Source of the DNA: Bacillota bacterium
GTDB lineage: Bacteria; Bacillota; Clostridia; Tissierellales; Sedimentibacteraceae
Direction: 5' to 3'
NCBI GenBank assembly: GCA_023453025.1
Contig: JAEXUD010000001.1
Span: 1-22,082 of the forward strand
DNA: 22,082 nt
In this document: piece after piece, positions 1-7,300 of the stretch
How positions within the stretch are numbered: position 1 is the first letter of the stretch
Layout of the letters: each line of letters starts with the position of its first letter
The notes under the pieces: generated by a model
The model's input: only the letters and a program-made list of their open reading frames with translations
Told to the model about the DNA's origin: nothing
Databases searched by the model: none
Translations under genes and position numbers: made by a program

Positions 1-130
1 TCTTTGGGTATATTTACAAGTTTGATTGATTTTGTTTTTTAATAATTTTATTGCACTTTAAGGCTTTTTTCTAAAGTCCTTTTTGTGCTTTTTTCTTCCT
101 TCCCTTTTTTGAGAACTTTCCTATTAAATG

Positions 131-153
131 AAAAAACTGCCCTTAAAGGCAGC
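131..153 (-). terminator. Rho-independent terminator of the lipoprotein gene
   Basis: Inverted repeat CTGCC/GGCAG with a 6-base loop, followed on the minus strand by a run of six T. It starts directly after the TAA stop of the lipoprotein gene. Confidence 0.8.
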
Positions 154-621
154 TTAGCTTATCCACGCATTTCCTGTGCTTGTTACTTCCCATTTTCCGT
201 TTTTATATTCGATCTTTAAATCATCATAGCCAATCGACCCCAAACCTGAACGCCATTTCGAGGCATCCATAATTATGGATTTGTTTCCCACCGATTCATC
301 TTCAATCTTAAACAATATTCCTTCCTTAAAGAATAAATCCTCAATATAACCTTGTGCTTCAAGCTCCTCAAATGTCATATCCAGCACCGTATATCCATAT
401 CTTTCTAAATCCTTTAATAAACTTGACTTTTGCTCATCATTTAAATTATTTATTAAGGATGTATCTATGGCAACATACTTTATATCTGAATTCAATGCTG
501 AATCCTCATTGTACAATTTATCGATGACCGTGATATATGCTCCTCCAATATCCGGAGCCTCCTGCTTACAGCCGGTAGCTGTTATCAATAGTATTATTAA
601 ACACGCTATTATTCTTTTCAT
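154..621 (-). CDS. Small predicted lipoprotein of unknown function
   Basis: A 155-residue protein that I do not assign to a named family. The N-terminus is a lipoprotein signal: two basic residues (K2, R3), a hydrophobic stretch (residues 4-14) and a lipobox ATGC with Cys18 as the lipidated residue, so the mature protein should be anchored outside the cytoplasmic membrane. The mature part is acidic, mixed alpha/beta in appearance, with no transmembrane segment and no obvious catalytic motif. The start is placed at the ATG preceded by an AAAGGAGG ribosome binding site five bases upstream; a longer frame to 669 exists but has no such site. The gene is monocistronic: a terminator follows it, and the upstream glycosylase gene ends in its own terminator. 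A 22-base inverted repeat lies just upstream of the ribosome binding site. Confidence 0.8.
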   Translation of the reverse strand: MKRIIACLIILLITATGCKQEAPDIGGAYITVIDKLYNEDSALNSDIKYVAIDTSLINNLNDEQKSSLLKDLERYGYTVLDMTFEELEAQGYIEDLFFKEGILFKIEDESVGNKSIIMDASKWRSGLGSIGYDDLKIEYKNGKWEVTSTGNAWIS

Positions 622-645
622 AATTACCTCCTTTAATAATAAGAC

Positions 646-667
646 GAAACAAATGAAAATTTGTTTC
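646..667. repeat. Inverted repeat in the lipoprotein gene leader
   Basis: Perfect 8-base arms GAAACAAA and TTTGTTTC separated by six bases, about 12 bases upstream of the ribosome binding site of the lipoprotein gene. It could be an operator or an mRNA hairpin; nothing shows which. Confidence 0.4.
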
Positions 668-680
668 AAATTTATAAAAT

Positions 681-702
681 AAAAACCGCCTAGGCGGTTT
701 TT
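681..702 (-). terminator. Terminator of the uracil-DNA glycosylase gene
   Basis: Perfect 22-base palindrome, AAAAACCGCC-TA-GGCGGTTTTT, whose outer T/A edge overlaps the TAA stop codon of the glycosylase gene. The symmetrical A and T flanks would let it work on both strands. Confidence 0.85.
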
Positions 703-1264
703 ACTTAAATTCTTTTAATTCCTTGAGCTTTGCAGCAATATTTTTAAAATCCTCCCAGGCATCCTTCTTTGCAAGTTCATTTCTTAATAAATAGGATGGA
801 TGATAAGTAGGCATGAAATAAATATTGCCTTTCTTTACAAACTGCCCCCTCTGCCTACTTATGCTCAAATCAGGATTTATTAGATTTTTTGCTGATACCG
901 CTCCAAGACATACGATAATTACAGGTTTTATTAACTTAACCTGCCACCTTAAATAATCAAGACATGCTTCACTTTCATCTTCAAAAGGATTTCTGTTTTC
1001 TGGCGGTCTGCATTTTACAACATTAGCTATATATACATCGCTTCGTTTAAGCTGAACCGACTCTATCATTTTATCCAGAAGCTGCCCTGCTTTTCCTACA
1101 AATGGCCTTCCCTGTACATCCTCATTATATCCCGGACCTTCTCCGACAAACATGATATCAGCATGTTCATTTCCTTCTCCAAACACAACGTTTGTCCTTG
1201 TTTGTGCCAGGCGGCACTTATGGCATTTAAAACAATATTTTTTTAATTCTTCCATTGTATACAT
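701..1264 (-). CDS. Family 4 uracil-DNA glycosylase (iron-sulfur type)
   Basis: A 187-residue uracil-DNA glycosylase of family 4, the type with a [4Fe-4S] cluster best known from thermophiles but common in anaerobic bacteria. It removes uracil from DNA after cytosine deamination and starts base-excision repair. Visible signatures are motif A, GEGPG at 41-45 followed by QGRPFVGKAG (51-60), the NVVKCRPPENRNP stretch (81-93), and motif B, HPSYLLR (155-161). Four cysteines, C14, C17, C85 and C101, sit where the family places its cluster ligands; C11 is an extra one. The length is close to the family norm. The start is the ATG preceded by AGGGG five bases upstream; a 12-codon upstream extension lacks a ribosome binding site. 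The gene stands alone between a long upstream gap and its own terminator. Confidence 0.95.
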   Translation of the reverse strand: MYTMEELKKYCFKCHKCRLAQTRTNVVFGEGNEHADIMFVGEGPGYNEDVQGRPFVGKAGQLLDKMIESVQLKRSDVYIANVVKCRPPENRNPFEDESEACLDYLRWQVKLIKPVIIVCLGAVSAKNLINPDLSISRQRGQFVKKGNIYFMPTYHPSYLLRNELAKKDAWEDFKNIAAKLKELKEFK

Positions 1265-1419
1265 AGCAACCCCTATAATATTAAATCTGTATGGCAGCAT
1301 CCGTATGGATATTTTTCATAACTGCTATGCTAATTAGTTGTTCAACAAGAATCTTTTATCTGTAAAAATTTCGTTAACATTTTATGCAATAATAAAAGTT
1401 GACGATATTGCTCATATAT

Positions 1420-1448
1420 ATTTTATATTTTTTTATAAAGTATTGCAA
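1420..1448 (-). promoter_or_regulatory. Candidate promoter for the uracil-DNA glycosylase gene
   Basis: TTGCAA and TAAAAT with a 17-base spacer on the minus strand, about 160 bases upstream of the start codon. The region is very AT-rich, so the match is only suggestive. Otherwise I see nothing firm in the gap 1265-1532. Confidence 0.35.
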
Positions 1449-1532
1449 GTAAATGTTTACTATGCAGGCTACTGCTATTCTATACTTGTACATTACTTCT
1501 GATATACCGCGGTGAAACACCAACTTCGCGTA

Positions 1533-2096
1533 TTATTCACTTAAAGCTTCTGCCAGCTTCAGCAGCAGCGCATCACCATACCTGTAAAACTTAAGATACT
1601 GCATTGTATTATTATCAAGTTCTGCTTTTTCTTGTACTATTTTTTCAGCTTCTTCAGCTGTCATGTCTTTCCCCTCTTTCTCTTTCCATAAAATTGTCTT
1701 AGGGTCTATTGATATATTGTTTAAATCTCTGACCTCAAAATGGCAATGTGACCCAAGACTATATCCTGTTTCGCCTTCTATTCCGATAACTTCACCCTTT
1801 TTAATTGTTTGTCCGACGCTGACTAATCTTTTAGACAAATGACAAAAGAAATACTTATAGTCCCCACTGTCAATTCTGATATAATTGCCCCATTGCCATG
1901 TAAGATTAGACTTGTCAGTTATTATTGTAGAACTCTTAACTACTCCATCTACCGGAGACAAAATATGTTTGCTTTCATCTCCTACAAAGTCCATTCCTTT
2001 ATGGTCATTCTGAACTCCATCCAAAATACGCATTCCAAAGTCGGATGTCATCCTGTACTTACCTTTATAAAGTAAATTATCATTATATTCACTCAT
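1533..2096 (-). CDS. M23/LytM metallo-endopeptidase, phage endolysin type
   Basis: A 187-residue zinc peptidase of the M23 (LytM/lysostaphin) family, which cuts peptide crosslinks in peptidoglycan. The zinc ligands are visible as HKGMD (H32, D36) and SHCH (H119), with H86 and H117 as the usual catalytic histidines. There is no signal peptide or membrane anchor and no SH3b or LysM cell-wall domain. A roughly 45-residue C-terminal tail, rich in Glu and Leu, follows the peptidase domain. The lack of a signal and the small hydrophobic protein encoded directly upstream suggest a phage endolysin freed by a holin. Its ATG overlaps the TGA of that upstream gene (ATGA), and an AAAGGGAG ribosome binding site lies inside the upstream gene. 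No other phage genes are present, so this is a relic or a domesticated lysis unit. Confidence 0.9.
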   Translation of the reverse strand: MSEYNDNLLYKGKYRMTSDFGMRILDGVQNDHKGMDFVGDESKHILSPVDGVVKSSTIITDKSNLTWQWGNYIRIDSGDYKYFFCHLSKRLVSVGQTIKKGEVIGIEGETGYSLGSHCHFEVRDLNNISIDPKTILWKEKEGKDMTAEEAEKIVQEKAELDNNTMQYLKFYRYGDALLLKLAEALSE

Positions 2097-2239
2097 ACCT
2101 TACTCCCTTTAACCCAGGCTCCATAACAGAAAGCAATTATTGTTGTAAATGCAGTCAAAAATTGCTCTGCGGAGATTGTCTCTTTTATTCCAAGATATGC
2201 AAATACAGCTGTCAGTGTTACAGTTAAAAGACTTTTCAC
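2093..2239 (-). CDS. Small holin-like membrane protein (GTG start)
   Basis: A 48-residue hydrophobic frame beginning at a GTG codon. It shows two likely membrane segments (about residues 3-18 and 27-41), a short loop containing KETISAEQ and a basic C-terminus (WVKGSKV). Size, topology and position are those of phage holins: it lies directly upstream of an endolysin-type peptidase, and its TGA overlaps the next ATG, which indicates translational coupling. The weak point is the start. No good ribosome binding site precedes the GTG, and the frame continues upstream only to a stop codon 12 codons away without an ATG, so the gene may have a degraded 5' end. The family assignment is inference from features and context, not a recognised signature. 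It begins 59 bases after the msrA stop with no terminator between them. Confidence 0.6.
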   Translation of the reverse strand: MKSLLTVTLTAVFAYLGIKETISAEQFLTAFTTIIAFCYGAWVKGSKV

Positions 2240-2298
2240 GCATAGTGGAATTATTGGAATAAATAAATATAATTAAATACAAATCGCAATATCCTTAA

Positions 2299-2775
2299 TT
2301 ACAAGCTCAAATCTATGTGGCAGTATCCATTGGGGTTTTTATCCAAATATTTTTGATGATATTCCTCAGCAGCATAAAAGTTCTCAAGGGGAGTCACCTC
2401 AGTAACAATTGATTTATCATACTTCAATGCTTCCTTAGCTATGGATTCATTAATTACATTCAAGTCTTCTTTATCAATATAATAAATTCCTGTTCTGTAT
2501 TGAGTTCCGATATCTCCGCCCTGTCTGTTAAGTAATGTAGGATCAATTACCTTCCAGAAGTCCTCCAATATTTTATGGAGAGTTATTTCATTTTCATCAT
2601 ATTTTATGTGTACTGTTTCAGCAAATCCGGTTGTATTTGTGCACACCTCTTTGTATGTAGGATTTTCTGTTAATCCGTTTGCATATCCCACAACTGTTTC
2701 CTTGACACCTTTTCTTAAATCAAAATATGCCTGCAGCCCCCAAAAACACCCACCTGCCAAATAAATTTCCTTCAT
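2299..2775 (-). CDS. msrA: Peptide methionine-S-sulfoxide reductase
   Basis: A 158-residue MsrA, a cytoplasmic repair enzyme that reduces the S-epimer of methionine sulfoxide in proteins, with thioredoxin as the usual reductant. The signature GGCFWG puts the catalytic cysteine at C10. Further family motifs are GDIGTQYRTGIYY (87-99) and EEYHQKYL (137-144). C152 near the C-terminus is a candidate resolving cysteine. The length is typical of the single-domain bacterial enzyme; there is no fused MsrB domain. The start has an AAGGAG site nine bases upstream and a good promoter (TTGAGA/TATAAT). A small thioredoxin gene lies 1.1 kb away, but no shared transcript is evident. The downstream holin/endolysin pair is on the same strand and may be read through. 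Confidence 0.97.
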   Translation of the reverse strand: MKEIYLAGGCFWGLQAYFDLRKGVKETVVGYANGLTENPTYKEVCTNTTGFAETVHIKYDENEITLHKILEDFWKVIDPTLLNRQGGDIGTQYRTGIYYIDKEDLNVINESIAKEALKYDKSIVTEVTPLENFYAAEEYHQKYLDKNPNGYCHIDLSL

Positions 2776-2813
2776 ATTATCAGCTCCTTAAGTTTTAACT
2801 TTATATTATATAT

Positions 2814-2842
2814 ATTATACTCAAATTTAAAATTTTTCTCAA
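2814..2842 (-). promoter_or_regulatory. Promoter of msrA
   Basis: TTGAGA and TATAAT separated by 17 bases on the minus strand, about 40 bases upstream of the msrA start. It is back to back with the promoter of the plus-strand GIY-YIG gene. Confidence 0.65.
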
Positions 2843-2853
2843 TATATATGTCA

Positions 2854-2882
2854 TTGATTAAGCGAACTACTTGATATACAAT
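2854..2882 (+). promoter_or_regulatory. Promoter of the UvrC-like gene
   Basis: TTGATT and TACAAT separated by 17 bases, ending about 28 bases before the TTG start codon. It diverges from the msrA promoter. Confidence 0.6.
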
Positions 2883-2910
2883 ATATATTATTCTGCAAAT
2901 AGGTGATATC

Positions 2911-3873
2911 TTGATAAATATTTCTGACAAATTAAAAAACAAATTAAAACAGCTGCCAATGAAGCCCGGAATTTATAAGATGATTGATTCTAAAGGCAAT
3001 GTTATTTATGTGGGCAAAAGCAAAAAATTGAACAAAAGAGTAAAAACATACTTTGTAAATAACCCCAAATGGGAAAAGGTAAGCAGAATGGTCCATTTAA
3101 TAGATGATATTGAGTTTATTACAACCGATACTCATTTAGAGGCACGTATTTTGGAATGCAGCTTAATAAAAGCGCTAAAACCTATTTTCAATTCACAAAT
3201 GAAGCATGACCGGGGTTATGTTTATTTGAAGCTGGAAAATTACAATAAATACAAAGCATTATCTGTAGTTGATACCAGAGAAGAAAACTCCTTCGGACCA
3301 TTCAGAAGAAGATTTTATTTAACGGACATAATCAATGTTCTCAAAAATCTTTATCCTGTTAAGAAAAACGGTAATTCATATTCATTTGATTATCATTTGT
3401 TTCCTGTCGCTATGAATAATGTGCTGTTTAATGAAAACCGTTGTTCCTTGGAAGAAATATTGTCCGATAATTCAAAAGCAAATATTTTCATAAATGAGTT
3501 AGAAAATAAAATGAAAAAAGAAGCATCATTAAATAATTTTGAAATGGCTTCTTTATACAAAAATATAATAATAAATATAAATTATATAATAAATTCAATC
3601 AATAAATACAATGAGATGGTTAACCGCAATGTTCTTCTGACAATTCCTATTGAAAAGGGTTATAAACTGATATATATTTCAAATGGAAAAATTATAAAAA
3701 AAGAAAAATATGATAAACTTTCTCAAGCTGATATTGAGATTTTCTCTGAAGCTGCCCTGACATCTGAAGATGATGCTTTTATCAATATGGACGAAAAATC
3801 ACTCATTGATTATAAAGATATTATTTACTCGGAAATAGCTTCCTTGCCTGATAATATGATTAAATATATTTAA
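2911..3873 (+). CDS. UvrC-like GIY-YIG endonuclease without the C-terminal nuclease half
   Basis: A 320-residue protein resembling the N-terminal half of the excision nuclease UvrC, or E. coli Cho. The GIY-YIG catalytic domain spans about residues 15-95: GIY at 20-22, YVG at 33-35, the conserved arginine R43, and the acidic pair E77/E82 in LEARILE. An FGPF motif (128-131) matches the UvrC linker, and a UVR (UvrB-binding) motif lies at about 192-225. The RNase H-like 5'-side nuclease and helix-hairpin-helix domains of UvrC are absent; the last 90 residues are of unclear nature. The four-cysteine motif expected after the FGPY-like segment of UvrC is lost; only C178 remains there. Translation starts at TTG with AGGTGAT upstream; no better in-frame ATG exists. 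Its stop overlaps by four bases the stop of the convergent thioredoxin gene. Confidence 0.85.
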   Translation: MINISDKLKNKLKQLPMKPGIYKMIDSKGNVIYVGKSKKLNKRVKTYFVNNPKWEKVSRMVHLIDDIEFITTDTHLEARILECSLIKALKPIFNSQMKHDRGYVYLKLENYNKYKALSVVDTREENSFGPFRRRFYLTDIINVLKNLYPVKKNGNSYSFDYHLFPVAMNNVLFNENRCSLEEILSDNSKANIFINELENKMKKEASLNNFEMASLYKNIIININYIINSINKYNEMVNRNVLLTIPIEKGYKLIYISNGKIIKKEKYDKLSQADIEIFSEAALTSEDDAFINMDEKSLIDYKDIIYSEIASLPDNMIKYI

Positions 3874-4199
3874 TTATTATAAAACAATTCATAGTACCTG
3901 AAAATATTTTGTTCAAGCTTTTCCATACTTATTATTCTTGCTTCCCTTATCGTTTCTTTTCCTTGTATATATAGAACTATCGCCGGAATTGTAAATACAT
4001 TATATTTCGCCGAAAGTTCGGGGTGCTTTTCTGCTTCAACTTTAATCAATTTGATATTAGGATACCTTTCAAGCATTTTTTCAAGTTTAGGCATTGTGGC
4101 AATGCATACTCCGCATGAATCATTTCCAAAGCAAATTAAAAGCATATCGTTTTTGTTTTTCAGCACATTTATTTCATCTATATAATTCATCTCATTCAT
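3870..4199 (-). CDS. Thioredoxin-family protein with CGVC active site
   Basis: A 109-residue thioredoxin-fold protein, with no signal peptide and so presumably cytoplasmic. The redox pair is C29-G-V-C32, different from the classic CGPC, and the cis-proline loop is TIPAIV (P72). The rest follows the short thioredoxin plan: a central strand before the CXXC, then KLIKVEAE and a final helix. It may reduce protein disulfides or act with the nearby MsrA, but the target is not shown by the sequence. The start is the ATG with GGAGG five bases upstream; a TTG four codons earlier overlaps that site and is unlikely. The gene converges on the UvrC-like gene and shares the stop region with it, with no separate terminator visible. 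Confidence 0.9.
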   Translation of the reverse strand: MNEMNYIDEINVLKNKNDMLLICFGNDSCGVCIATMPKLEKMLERYPNIKLIKVEAEKHPELSAKYNVFTIPAIVLYIQGKETIREARIISMEKLEQNIFRYYELFYNN

Positions 4200-4330
4200 G
4201 GCATCCTCCAAAAAACATTTTTTAACAAAGTCGGTATCGTTAAAATCCTTAAATCAGCTTATTTTATCATATAATTTAATCATTTAAAATATTTTAAATA
4301 AATAAATTGTTTAATTTTTTACAAAAACTA

Positions 4331-4367
4331 TTGACTTTATATTCAAATATGCTAATATATTAATATA
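4331..4367 (+). promoter_or_regulatory. Promoter and operator-like palindrome of the arsR/CoA-disulfide reductase unit
   Basis: TTGACT at 4331-4336 and TAATAT at 4353-4358 (spacer 16) form the promoter. A perfect 12-base palindrome, TATATTAATATA (4356-4367), overlaps the -10 region. Binding there by the ArsR-type protein encoded next would block transcription, as is usual in this family; that link is inferred. Confidence 0.6.
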
Positions 4368-4386
4368 CTAATTTATTGAGGTGTTT

Positions 4387-4686
4387 ATGATAAATTTTAA
4401 TGATAAGGACAAAACAAAAAAGTTGCTTGAAGAAAAAGCAGAGCTTTTTAAAAACCTGGCTCATCCTGTGAGGCTTTGCATACTGGCCATGCTTATAAAG
4501 GAAGAGCAAAGCAACGTAACTGATATTCAGTGCTGTTTGGATGTTCCTCAGCCTACAGTTTCACAACATTTGGCAAAACTAAAATCTGCAGGCATACTTT
4601 CTGCGGAAAGAAACGGTACAGAAATTATTTATAAAATTAAAAACGAAGAAGCAAGAAATTTATTAATACAAATTTTACAAGACTAA
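4387..4686 (+). CDS. ArsR-family transcriptional repressor
   Basis: A 99-residue winged-helix repressor of the ArsR/SmtB family. The opening LFKNLAHPVRLCILAML (20-36) is the family hallmark, and the recognition helix is PQPTVSQHLAKLKSAGIL (54-71). Possible sensor residues are cysteines C31, C49 and C50. The CXC metal site of classical ArsR is not present in that form. ArsR-type proteins with thiol sensors (BigR/SqrR) respond to persulfides, and the gene 12 bases downstream handles sulfane sulfur, so a persulfide or thiol signal is a plausible inference. The start is the ATG with GAGGTG upstream; a GTG two codons earlier is part of that site. A promoter with an overlapping palindrome precedes the gene, suggesting autoregulation of the two-gene operon. 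Confidence 0.93.
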   Translation: MINFNDKDKTKKLLEEKAELFKNLAHPVRLCILAMLIKEEQSNVTDIQCCLDVPQPTVSQHLAKLKSAGILSAERNGTEIIYKIKNEEARNLLIQILQD

Positions 4687-4698
4687 ATGGAGGTTATC

Positions 4699-7224
4699 AT
4701 GAGTAAGAAAATTTTAATTATAGGCGGAGTTGCAGGGGGTGCCAGTACTGCAGCAAGACTCAGAAGACTGGATGAGACATCAGAAATAATAATGTTTGAA
4801 AGAGGTTCATATATTTCATACGCCAACTGCGGTCTTCCATACCATATAGGTAATGTTATAAAAGAAAGAGCATCATTGCTGCTGCAGACTCCGGAAGCAA
4901 TGTCCAAAAAATACAACGTGGATGTAAGAATTGATTCTGAAGTAATAAAAATTAACAGAAAAGATAAAACAGTTGAAGTAACGAAGACGAAAACAGGTGA
5001 AACTTACACGGAAGACTATGATGTATTGGTTGTTTCAACAGGTTCAACTCCTTTAAAACCGCCAATTGAAGGCATTAACTCACCTGGAATATTTACTCTA
5101 TGGACTGTTCCAGATACTGATGAGATTAAAAAATTTATAAATGATAGAAATCCTAAAAACGCGGTTGTAATCGGGGGAGGCTTCATTGGGCTTGAGGTTG
5201 CCGAAAATCTACACCATGCAGGAATCAATGTAACTGTAGCCGAGGCTATGGACCAGGTTATGGCTCCAATTGATTATGAAATGGCTCAGCTGGTACAGGA
5301 AAATATGTCAGAAAACGGTGTGGAATTAATTTTAGGAGATGGTGTTTCTAAATTTAAGAACGAAGGCGATTTAGTTGAAATAACATTGGCAAGCGGCAGA
5401 AAGCTCTCTGCCGACATGGTTGTATTGTCAATAGGTGTTCGACCTAACAGCCAGCTTGCCAGAGAGGCAGGACTTGAGCTTAACCAGCGGGGCGGAATAG
5501 TTGTCGATAAATATTTAAAGACTTCTGACCCTAATATTTATGCTCTCGGAGATGTTATTGAGGTTGAAGAATTTATTAACAAGGGAAGAGCAATGATTGC
5601 TCTGGCAGGACCGGCTAATAAGCAAGGAAGAATCTGCGCAAACAACATTTATGGTGCCAGTGAAGAATATAAAGGAACTATGGGAACATCTGTCGCAAAG
5701 GTGTTTGATCTTACAGTTGCTTCAACAGGTGCAAACGAAAAAACCCTGATTCGTATGGGTCTAGAGGAAGGAAAGGATTATTTAACAGCAACCATTTCTC
5801 AAAAATCACATGCCGGATATTATCCTGAATCATCTGAATTAATTTTGAAAATGGTATTTTCACCTGACGGCAAAAAAATCTTCGGCGCCCAAATTGTAGG
5901 TGAAGATGGAGCAGATAAACGAATTGATACGCTTGCAACTTCAATCCGCCTTGGCGGCAGCATCTTTGATTTAAAGGAACTGGAGCTTGCATATGCACCT
6001 CCATATTCATCTGCGAAGGATCCGGTTAATATGTTGGGATTTGTTGCTGAAAACATTATTCAAAACAAAATTAAATTAGCTAAATGGAATGATATTGGTC
6101 CTGCAAACTCAAATAATTATACTATACTGGATATCCGTGAGGAAATGGAATTAATGGTATTTGAAATACCAGGAGCTGTAAATATACCTCTTGGAAACTT
6201 AAGAAACAGACTTAATGAACTGAATAAGAATGATAACATAATGATATTTTGTGCTGTTGGAGTACGTTCCTACAATGCAGCAAGAGCATTGATGGAAAAT
6301 GGATTCAATAATGTATTTGTATATCCGGCCGGTACAAACTTTTATAAGTCAGTTTATTACAACCATTTCATTAATCAAAACAATGATAATAAACCAGCAG
6401 GAGAATCAAATATAAATTCGGTTGATAATCCTCCGAAAAAACAGGAGATATATAATAAGGATGAAATAAAAGCATCCATACAGGTTGATTGCAGCGGGCT
6501 TCAATGCCCGGGTCCCATAATGAAGGTTTATGAAACAATAAATAAAATAAATGACGGTGATGTTATACAAGTTTCTGCGACAGATTCAGGCTTTGCCAAA
6601 GATGTTGAGGCATGGTGCAGAAGAACAGGAAACACATTGTTAAAAGTTGAGAAGGAAGGCAAAAAAAATATCGTATTTTTGCAAAAAGGAACCGATGTAA
6701 AAAAAAATGAACTAACTATAGAAAAGCCAACTACTCTTACTCAATCATCTTCATCAGACGGTAAAACAATAATTGTTTTCAGCGGAGATATGGATAAGGT
6801 CCTTGCATCTTTTGTAATTGCCAACGGCGCGGCAGCCATGGGAAGGCCTGTTACAATGTTCTTTACATTCTGGGGCTTGAATGTTTTAAGAAAAACCGAA
6901 AAGCAAAATGTTAAAAAACCGCTCATAGATGCCATGTTCGGAAAAATGATGCCGCAGGGTGTAAGCAAGCTTAAGCTTTCCAAGATGCATATGGGAGGCA
7001 TGGGAACTGCTATGATGCGCAAGGTTATGAAGGACAAAAATATTGATTCATTGGAAGATTTGATAAAAAAAGCAATGTCCAACGGTGTTAAGATGATTGC
7101 CTGCACAATGTCCATGGACGTTATGGGAATAACCAAGGAAGAATTAATTGACGGTGTTGAGCTTGCCGGTGTCGGCACTTACCTGGGAGATGCAGAGGAA
7201 TCCAACGTAAACCTGTTTATATAA
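4699..7224 (+). CDS. CoA-disulfide/persulfide reductase fused to rhodanese, TusA and DsrE-like domains
   Basis: An 841-residue four-part sulfur enzyme. Residues 1-450 are an FAD/NAD(P)H disulfide oxidoreductase of the CoA-disulfide reductase type: FAD motif LIIGGVAGGAS (6-16), active-site YANCGLPYHIG with C44, the second nucleotide motif VIGGGFIGLE (157-166), and the FAD-binding ALGDV (282-286). Residues about 470-555 are a rhodanese with the loop CAVGVRS (C518). Residues about 594-665 are a TusA/SirA domain with CPGP (C603). Residues about 688-841 are a DsrE/DsrF-like domain with C802. Together they should accept sulfane sulfur from a persulfide, pass it between cysteines and reduce it with NAD(P)H in the cytoplasm. 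The start is the ATG with GGAGG upstream, 12 bases after the arsR stop. A Ser/Thr/Lys-rich linker (about 665-687) precedes the last domain. A terminator follows. The exact substrate is not fixed by sequence. Confidence 0.95.
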   Translation: MSKKILIIGGVAGGASTAARLRRLDETSEIIMFERGSYISYANCGLPYHIGNVIKERASLLLQTPEAMSKKYNVDVRIDSEVIKINRKDKTVEVTKTKTGETYTEDYDVLVVSTGSTPLKPPIEGINSPGIFTLWTVPDTDEIKKFINDRNPKNAVVIGGGFIGLEVAENLHHAGINVTVAEAMDQVMAPIDYEMAQLVQENMSENGVELILGDGVSKFKNEGDLVEITLASGRKLSADMVVLSIGVRPNSQLAREAGLELNQRGGIVVDKYLKTSDPNIYALGDVIEVEEFINKGRAMIALAGPANKQGRICANNIYGASEEYKGTMGTSVAKVFDLTVASTGANEKTLIRMGLEEGKDYLTATISQKSHAGYYPESSELILKMVFSPDGKKIFGAQIVGEDGADKRIDTLATSIRLGGSIFDLKELELAYAPPYSSAKDPVNMLGFVAENIIQNKIKLAKWNDIGPANSNNYTILDIREEMELMVFEIPGAVNIPLGNLRNRLNELNKNDNIMIFCAVGVRSYNAARALMENGFNNVFVYPAGTNFYKSVYYNHFINQNNDNKPAGESNINSVDNPPKKQEIYNKDEIKASIQVDCSGLQCPGPIMKVYETINKINDGDVIQVSATDSGFAKDVEAWCRRTGNTLLKVEKEGKKNIVFLQKGTDVKKNELTIEKPTTLTQSSSSDGKTIIVFSGDMDKVLASFVIANGAAAMGRPVTMFFTFWGLNVLRKTEKQNVKKPLIDAMFGKMMPQGVSKLKLSKMHMGGMGTAMMRKVMKDKNIDSLEDLIKKAMSNGVKMIACTMSMDVMGITKEELIDGVELAGVGTYLGDAEESNVNLFI

Positions 7225-7248
7225 TTAATATAAAATAATTAACCATAA

Positions 7249-7278
7249 AAAAAATGGAAGCTACCGCTTCCATTTTTT
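7249..7278 (+). terminator. Terminator of the arsR/CoA-disulfide reductase operon
   Basis: Perfect 13-base arms (AAAAAATGGAAGC and its complement) around the loop TACC, ending in six T. The A-rich left arm makes it usable also for the minus-strand gene ending at 7301. Confidence 0.88.
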
Positions 7279-7300
7279 GCATATTGAGCAACATGAAAAG

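Noticed and set aside
1..130. Possible end of another gene at the left edge
   Set aside because: All frames are short, lysine-rich or broken by stops; the stretch looks like T-rich intergenic DNA.
1399..1426. Plus-strand promoter-like TTGACG followed by AT-rich sequence
   Set aside because: No plus-strand gene lies downstream until 2911, and the AT-rich tract makes chance matches likely.
1500..1530. Stem with GGTG-TTT-CACC after the endolysin gene, as terminator
   Set aside because: The stem is short and has no following T run on the minus strand.
2108..2242. Alternative 44-codon ATG frame overlapping the holin-like gene
   Set aside because: Its product is polar and Cys/Asn-rich without features, and it lacks a ribosome binding site; the coupled GTG frame gives a coherent two-helix membrane protein.
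5711..6056. Minus-strand open frames inside the CoA-disulfide reductase gene
   Set aside because: They are antisense to a well-supported gene, overlap each other and show no family features or start signals.
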